DNA of 45,735 nucleotides from JANWYT01 sp046719465. GTDB taxonomy: Bacteria > Chloroflexota > Anaerolineae > Aggregatilineales > Phototrophicaceae. Both the position numbers and the translations under genes were made by a program. This document shows, in pieces, positions 41,781 to 45,735 of the stretch. Positions within the stretch are counted from its first letter, which is position 1. Each line of letters opens with the position of its first letter. The notes under the pieces are model-generated. The model was not told the DNA's origin. It was given only the letters and a program-made list of their open reading frames with translations, and made no database searches. The stretch spans positions 1 to 45,735 of the forward strand of contig JBDNCV010000007.1 of assembly GCA_046719465.1 (NCBI GenBank), read 5' to 3'.

Positions 41781-43070
41781 ATGCAGCGAAACGTTCTGCT
41801 GATTTCTCGTTCGGAAAAGACCTCGACTATCATCCGGGAAGCTGTAGAAGAGCGTGGCCACCGTTTGACAGTTGCCGTGCGGGCGCTTGACGGTCTGGAC
41901 ATCGCCCGCGAGCATACCCCCGACCTGATCATCGCTGAACTGAACCTCAGCGATATGCACGGACGCGAGCTGGCCACCACCCTGCGCGCTGAAGATGCCT
42001 TCACGCGCGTGCCCATCGTGACTATCCTCGCCCCAGATCAAACCCATGAGCGCGATTTGTGCATCGCTGCAGGCTTCACCGGCTTCCTCGATGCCCCGCT
42101 CGCCCCTGAAGCGCTGCCCCTTCAGATCGACTTTTTCTTGAGCGGTGGCGTCCACGTGGCCGATGACGAAGAACGCGTTGAACAAGCTCGCAGCCAATAC
42201 GTGCAGGACTTCCTCAAAGGGCTAGAGGCGCGCATCCGCGAGCTGGAACGGCGCAACGACGAGTTACAGCGCATCGACGACATGAAAGACACCTTCATCC
42301 AGCTCACCGCGCATGAGCTGCGAACGCCGCTCACCCTCGTCACAGGTTACAGCCGCCTGCTTGAAGACTACCCACCACTGCGCCGCCTGATGGAAACCGA
42401 TCTCGGCATCGCGCCGCTGCTGCAAGGCCTGAGCGAGTCGATCAACCGTATGCAAAGCGTGATCGAAGATCTTCTGACCATCAGCCGCATCATGACGCGC
42501 AAGATCGAGCTGAACATGTCGCAGATCAACCTCGGCGCAGTCATCAAGCAAGTGCTGGCCAACTATCAAGAAGCCCTGCGCGAGCGCCACTTGCAAGTCT
42601 ACTTTAACGCCGCCGAATTCCCCGACAACATGCGCGGAGATGAAGGCTTGCTCTACATGATGATCCTCAACTTGATGAGCAACGCCATCAAGTACACGCC
42701 AGACGGTGGCTCCATCACATTCCGCTGTGAGATCAAGCCCAACGTGGTGCAGTTTTCCATCCGCGATACAGGCATCGGCATCGACCCGCAGTATCACGAG
42801 CGCATCTTCGACCGCATGACGATCAGCCACGACATCAACACGCACACCACCAGCAAGACGACCTTCCGCGGGGGTGGGTTAGGGTTGGGGCTGGCCATCT
42901 GCCGCGGGATCGTGGAGGCACATGGCGGACGCATCTGGGTTGAAAGCCCGGGCTACGATGTCAACCGCTTGCCCGGCAGCGAGTTCTTCGTGCGCCTGCC
43001 GCTGGTGGCCGCCCCTTCCACCAAGCCGATGCAGCCGATCCGTCGCTTGACTTCACGCCCACAGCCATGA
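41781..43070 (+). CDS. Soluble histidine kinase with degenerate N-terminal receiver
   Basis: A 429-residue cytoplasmic protein. Residues 1-120 have a receiver fold, but the acidic pair is replaced by Ser9-Arg10, the phosphoacceptor position is Glu53 (LIIAELNLSDMHG) and the conserved Lys is Ala105 (FLDAPLAP), so ordinary phosphorylation is not expected. A coiled coil (130-170) leads to HisKA with His178 (QLTAHELRTPLTL). The ATPase domain is complete: LNLMSNAIKYTPDGG, RDTGIGID, GGGLGLGLAICRGIVEAHGG. The kinase part thus looks active while the receiver looks like a pseudo-receiver or protein-binding module. It couples translationally to the downstream transporter (ATGA). Confidence 0.92.
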   Translation: MQRNVLLISRSEKTSTIIREAVEERGHRLTVAVRALDGLDIAREHTPDLIIAELNLSDMHGRELATTLRAEDAFTRVPIVTILAPDQTHERDLCIAAGFTGFLDAPLAPEALPLQIDFFLSGGVHVADDEERVEQARSQYVQDFLKGLEARIRELERRNDELQRIDDMKDTFIQLTAHELRTPLTLVTGYSRLLEDYPPLRRLMETDLGIAPLLQGLSESINRMQSVIEDLLTISRIMTRKIELNMSQINLGAVIKQVLANYQEALRERHLQVYFNAAEFPDNMRGDEGLLYMMILNLMSNAIKYTPDGGSITFRCEIKPNVVQFSIRDTGIGIDPQYHERIFDRMTISHDINTHTTSKTTFRGGGLGLGLAICRGIVEAHGGRIWVESPGYDVNRLPGSEFFVRLPLVAAPSTKPMQPIRRLTSRPQP

Positions 43071-44158
43071 ACACCCGTCCTAACCTGCGCACGTTGCTGA
43101 GCGTGTTCAGTGCGCCGGCGCTGCTGGGGCTGGCCCCGATCTTTGGCAAGATGTCGCTGCAAGCTGGGGCCGACAGCTTCTCCACGGCGGCGCTGCGGAC
43201 GATTGTGGCGGTGGCGATCCTGTGGCTGGGCTATGCCCTGTTCGCGCGGCGCTTCCTCTACATCTACCCCGCCGGTCTGGTCGGATGTTTGGTGATCGGC
43301 TTCATCAACGGGGTCGGGTCGCTCTTTTACTACAGCGGCCTCAATTATCTTGACGCCTCGCTCGTGCAGCTCCTGAACGGGTCTTACTTGATCTTCACGC
43401 TGATCCTTGTGCGCTTTGGCGGGGATCGTGCCGATCTGCGAACGCTCATCCGCGTGCTGCTGGCGGGCGCAGCGCTGACGATCATCACCTCCTTCAGCGG
43501 CGAGCCGGTGAACTTCGTCGGCGTCGGCCTAATGCTGGCCAACGCGCTGATGTTCGCCGGGACGGTCGTCCTTAGTCAGTATGTGCTGTACGAGATGCCG
43601 CCGCAGACTGCTGCGCTCTACGTGTTGACGACCATGGCAGGCGTTGTCACTGTGGTGTGGCTGACCACTGGCGCGCCGATCACCGATGAGGTGCTGGTGA
43701 GGGCTGGCCCGGCCATCGTCGCGCTCGGCCTGACGACCGCGCTATCGCGCATTGCGATGTTCGCCAGCGTCAAGCTCATGGGGAGCATGCAAACCGCCGT
43801 ATTGAGCATCACCGAAATCGGCGTGACGCTGCTGCTGGCAGCGCTCATCTTGGGCGATACGCTCACGGCGGCACAGTGGATGGGCGTGGCGCTGCTTTTC
43901 GCCAGCATCTTGTTTATTCGCAGCAGCGATGTAGCGCCGCACTCTTCTAACCTCGGTAGCTTGGTCGTCGCCAATCTTGCCAACGTGCAGTTTCAGAAGA
44001 TTGCCTTCCACCGCGCCTTTGGCAAGCTGGAGGACGACAACGAAGAACAAACCATGTCGCAGCTCACCACAGAGGAGCTGCAAGCCATCCGCCGTATGAT
44101 GGGCGCGCAGGTGGGCGGCGTTGACCCCTTCCCGATTGGCAAGGCGCGCGGGCGCTGA
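43067..44158 (+). CDS. EamA/DMT-superfamily transporter with charged C-terminal tail
   Basis: A 363-residue membrane protein with about ten helices in two EamA halves (PALLGLAPIFGKMSLQAGADSF start; GSLFYYSGLNYLDASLVQLLNGSYL; second half ALSRIAMFASVKLMGSMQTAVLSITEIGVTLLL split over helices 8-9). After the last helix (about residue 285) come roughly 78 charged residues, including a predicted helix TTEELQAIRRMMGAQ, which is not usual in the family. DMT proteins export amino acids, nucleosides or sugars; the substrate is unknown. Overlap with the kinase gene suggests a shared function. Confidence 0.85.
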   Translation: MNTRPNLRTLLSVFSAPALLGLAPIFGKMSLQAGADSFSTAALRTIVAVAILWLGYALFARRFLYIYPAGLVGCLVIGFINGVGSLFYYSGLNYLDASLVQLLNGSYLIFTLILVRFGGDRADLRTLIRVLLAGAALTIITSFSGEPVNFVGVGLMLANALMFAGTVVLSQYVLYEMPPQTAALYVLTTMAGVVTVVWLTTGAPITDEVLVRAGPAIVALGLTTALSRIAMFASVKLMGSMQTAVLSITEIGVTLLLAALILGDTLTAAQWMGVALLFASILFIRSSDVAPHSSNLGSLVVANLANVQFQKIAFHRAFGKLEDDNEEQTMSQLTTEELQAIRRMMGAQVGGVDPFPIGKARGR

Positions 44159-44184
44159 GGTTAGGCCGCGCCGCCCCACGATCT

Positions 44185-44192
44185 GGTATAAT
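44185..44192 (+). promoter_or_regulatory. Extended -10 promoter of nadE
   Basis: TGGTATAAT: a perfect TATAAT (44187-44192) preceded by the TG of an extended -10 (44185-44186). No -35 match lies 17 bp upstream, which an extended -10 can tolerate. It lies 35 bases before the nadE start. Confidence 0.65.
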
Positions 44193-44226
44193 CAGCGTTA
44201 GCCAACAGAACAGCGAGATCAACCTC

Positions 44227-45096
44227 ATGACCATTGCCTATGCCCCCTCTCACATCCTGCCGCGCATGGCCATCAACACCGACCTTGCCCGCCGCATCCT
44301 GACGGGCTTCATCCGCGATGAGATCACCAAGAGCGGCATGCAGCGCTGTGTGATCGGCCTCTCTGGCGGGATCGACTCGGCGCTCTCAGCCTATTTGAGC
44401 GCGGAGGCGCTGGGGCCGCAAAACGTGCTGGCCGTGCGCATGCCCTACAAGACCAGCAGTGACGCCTCGCTCGTCGACGCGCAAGCCGTGATCGACGATC
44501 TGGGGCTGCCCAGCCTCACCGTGCCCATCAGCGGCATGGCGGACGCGCTCATCGACCAATTCCCCGATATGAGCAACGTGCGCAAGGGCAACATCATGGC
44601 ACGGCTGCGCATGATCACCTTGTACGATCAGAGCGTGGCATGGGGCGGCCTCGTCATGGGGACGAGCAACAAGACCGAGTTCCTGCTGGGCTACAGCACG
44701 ATCTACGGCGACAGCGGCGTTGCGCTCCACCCCATCGCTGACCTTTACAAGCAGCAGGTGCGCCAGCTTGCGCGGGCGATGGGCGTGCCCGCTGCCATCC
44801 TCGACAAGCCCCCCAGCGCCGACCTCTGGATCGGCCAGACGGACGAGGACGAGCTGGGCTTCACGTATGAAGCCGCCGACCAAGTGCTTTACCTGCTGGT
44901 GGATGAGCGCTACACCGTGGCCGAGGCCGCCGAGGAAAGCGGCTTCGACGAGGGCTTCGTGCATCGCATCTGGGAACGGGTCAAAGCCAACCACTACAAG
45001 CGCACGATGCCCAACATTGCCAAGATCAGCCGCCGCACCATCGGCCACGACTTCCTCTACCTGCGCGACTACACCGGGCGGCACGGGACGCTGTAA
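44227..45096 (+). CDS. nadE: NH3-dependent NAD+ synthetase
   Basis: A 289-residue enzyme that amidates nicotinic acid adenine dinucleotide to NAD+ with ATP. The PP-loop SGGIDSALSAYL lies at about residues 45-56; later family blocks are RMPYKTSSDASLVDAQ, NIMARLRMITLYD, GTSNKTEFLLGYSTIYGD and LHPIADLYKQQVRQLA with KPPSADLW. No glutaminase domain is fused, so it uses ammonia directly or from a partner. The TAA shares one base with the next ATG. Confidence 0.97.
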   Translation: MTIAYAPSHILPRMAINTDLARRILTGFIRDEITKSGMQRCVIGLSGGIDSALSAYLSAEALGPQNVLAVRMPYKTSSDASLVDAQAVIDDLGLPSLTVPISGMADALIDQFPDMSNVRKGNIMARLRMITLYDQSVAWGGLVMGTSNKTEFLLGYSTIYGDSGVALHPIADLYKQQVRQLARAMGVPAAILDKPPSADLWIGQTDEDELGFTYEAADQVLYLLVDERYTVAEAAEESGFDEGFVHRIWERVKANHYKRTMPNIAKISRRTIGHDFLYLRDYTGRHGTL

Positions 45097-45461
45097 TGAC
45101 GCTGTTGGAGCTAACACAAGAGTTGATCTTGCTGCGCAAGAAGCCCACCACCGAGGAGCGCTTCAAGTCCTATCCGCGTTTGCTCCAGCAGTTCAAGGAA
45201 GCGCTGGACGCTTGTGATGACCCTGCCGTCCTGCGCGAGATTATTCGCCTCGACAGCGGCTACTACCTGCTGGCAGGGTATCGCCAGCGCGTGTTGGAGA
45301 AGTGGCTGGCGCACGAACGCACGCCGGAGGTGCTGCGCCTCTACGCGCGGCAGCTTTTGATGTTTGGGGATGTGGACGACATCGGAGAAGCCAACACCGA
45401 CGTAGACGCGCTGGTCGACGCGCTCGAGGCTGAAGCCGATGCACTAGAGCGCAGCACGTGA
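45096..45461 (+). CDS. Small hypothetical protein
   Basis: A 121-residue, mostly helical acidic protein with no signal peptide, membrane segment or Cys motif. Its start overlaps the nadE stop by one base (TAATG), so it is co-transcribed. The arrangement of short helices resembles a helical repeat but is too short to name. The C-terminus is rich in Asp, Glu and Ala (VDALVDALEAEADALE). Function unknown. Confidence 0.75.
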   Translation: MTLLELTQELILLRKKPTTEERFKSYPRLLQQFKEALDACDDPAVLREIIRLDSGYYLLAGYRQRVLEKWLAHERTPEVLRLYARQLLMFGDVDDIGEANTDVDALVDALEAEADALERST

Positions 45462-45528
45462 ACAGGGATCCGTGGACAGGGAAATACGCCCTGACCTCTT
45501 AATACTAGACGGCAGCAGGAGCTACGTG

Positions 45529-45569
45529 CCCCCTTCTCTACCGGAGAAGGGGGTTGGGGGATGAGGCCC
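45529..45569. repeat. Palindromic interspersed repeat, half copy C
   Basis: A 10-bp perfect stem, CCCCCTTCTC (45529-45538) with GAGAAGGGGG (45544-45553), followed by a terminal TGAGGCCC (45562-45569). These 41 bases match the reverse complement of 21938-21978 in copy B at 40 of 41 positions by eye. The other half is missing. Confidence 0.8.
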
Positions 45570-45601
45570 TCCAAAGCATCCAGCGGAGGAGGCTTGCTCG
45601 C

Positions 45602-45619
45602 GGCAAGGCACGCCTTGCC
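45602..45619. repeat. Short GC-rich palindrome
   Basis: GGCAAGGC (45602-45609), AC, GCCTTGCC (45612-45619): a perfect 8-bp inverted repeat with a two-base centre, 32 bases beyond repeat copy C. It may be part of a second dispersed palindrome family. Confidence 0.55.
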
Positions 45620-45735
45620 CCTACTGCCTTTACGGGCGTGTCGAAATAGCTGGTGCTGTCCCTCGCCCCGTGTGGGAGAGGAACAGGCTGGCCGCAGGCC
45701 AGACAGGGTGACGGGTCGATTGCGCATCGCCACCA

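Larger units (their letters stand above)
45462..45735. other. Repeat-rich intergenic tail of the window
   Basis: No gene is supported in these 274 bases. They contain half of repeat family copy C (45529-45569), the 18-bp palindrome at 45602-45619 and GC-rich sequence at the end. A weak stem, CAGGG with CCCTG near 45477-45493, might be a remnant terminator. Confidence 0.5.

Noticed and set aside
45341..45733. Possible minus-strand gene at the right edge
   Set aside because: It runs through repeat copy C and antisense through the small gene after nadE; composition is Ser/Arg-rich with no motif.

Overview
The window reads as a compact, high-GC chromosomal stretch of a free-living heterotroph, most likely a member of the Chloroflexota (Anaerolineae-like). 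This is inferred from the style of the gene set: sugar ABC operons with Thermus-like glucose-binding proteins, FHA/PP2C and LCP genes, Thr-Pro-rich exported proteins and GC-rich dispersed palindromes. No rRNA or other phylogenetic marker is present. Genes are tightly packed. No phage, integrase, transposase, CRISPR array, tRNA or rRNA was seen.

Region 1 (1-6960, minus strand) is a LacI-controlled carbohydrate operon: lacI, substrate-binding protein, MalF-type permease with an inserted SH3b-like domain, MalG-type permease, ATPase, an MGH1/GH63-like glycoside hydrolase and a truncated next gene. A promoter with two AAACGTTT operators precedes lacI.

Region 2 (7116-14818) is mostly housekeeping and membrane genes: a zinc-ribbon methyltransferase, a DM13-like protein, an overlapping minus-strand run (Maf, MFS-like, protoporphyrinogen-oxidase-like, AEC carrier), an FKBP/SlyD PPIase with terminator, a polyprenol-phosphate glycosyltransferase and an AzlCD pair.

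Region 3 (14819-22197) holds an orphan helical protein, a GMC oxidoreductase and a second sugar ABC operon. That operon has a Thermus-type glucose-binding protein and two permeases but no ATPase, so it probably borrows the one in region 1. Members of a palindromic repeat family flank this region, and another lies at the right end of the window.

Region 4 (22198-39289) combines envelope and signalling genes: PP2C phosphatase, LCP protein, FHA/Ig/SH3b membrane protein, a DHODH-like/PyrK-like pair in which the DHODH active-site motif is missing, an orphan OmpR regulator with an oxidoreductase and a proline-rich protein, a beta-lactamase-fold protein, a YbhN-like membrane protein, a TPR/membrane protein and a 1690-residue subtilase with seven related C-terminal modules.

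Region 5 (39385-45735) has a two-component system next to the subtilase, a soluble histidine kinase with a degenerate receiver domain translationally coupled to an EamA transporter, nadE, a small unknown gene and a repeat-filled tail.

Themes that cross regions: all five recognised Sec signal peptides place Gln at the predicted mature N-terminus; Thr/Pro-rich extracellular linkers recur in three proteins; and three convergent gene pairs overlap by exactly four palindromic bases at their stop codons.
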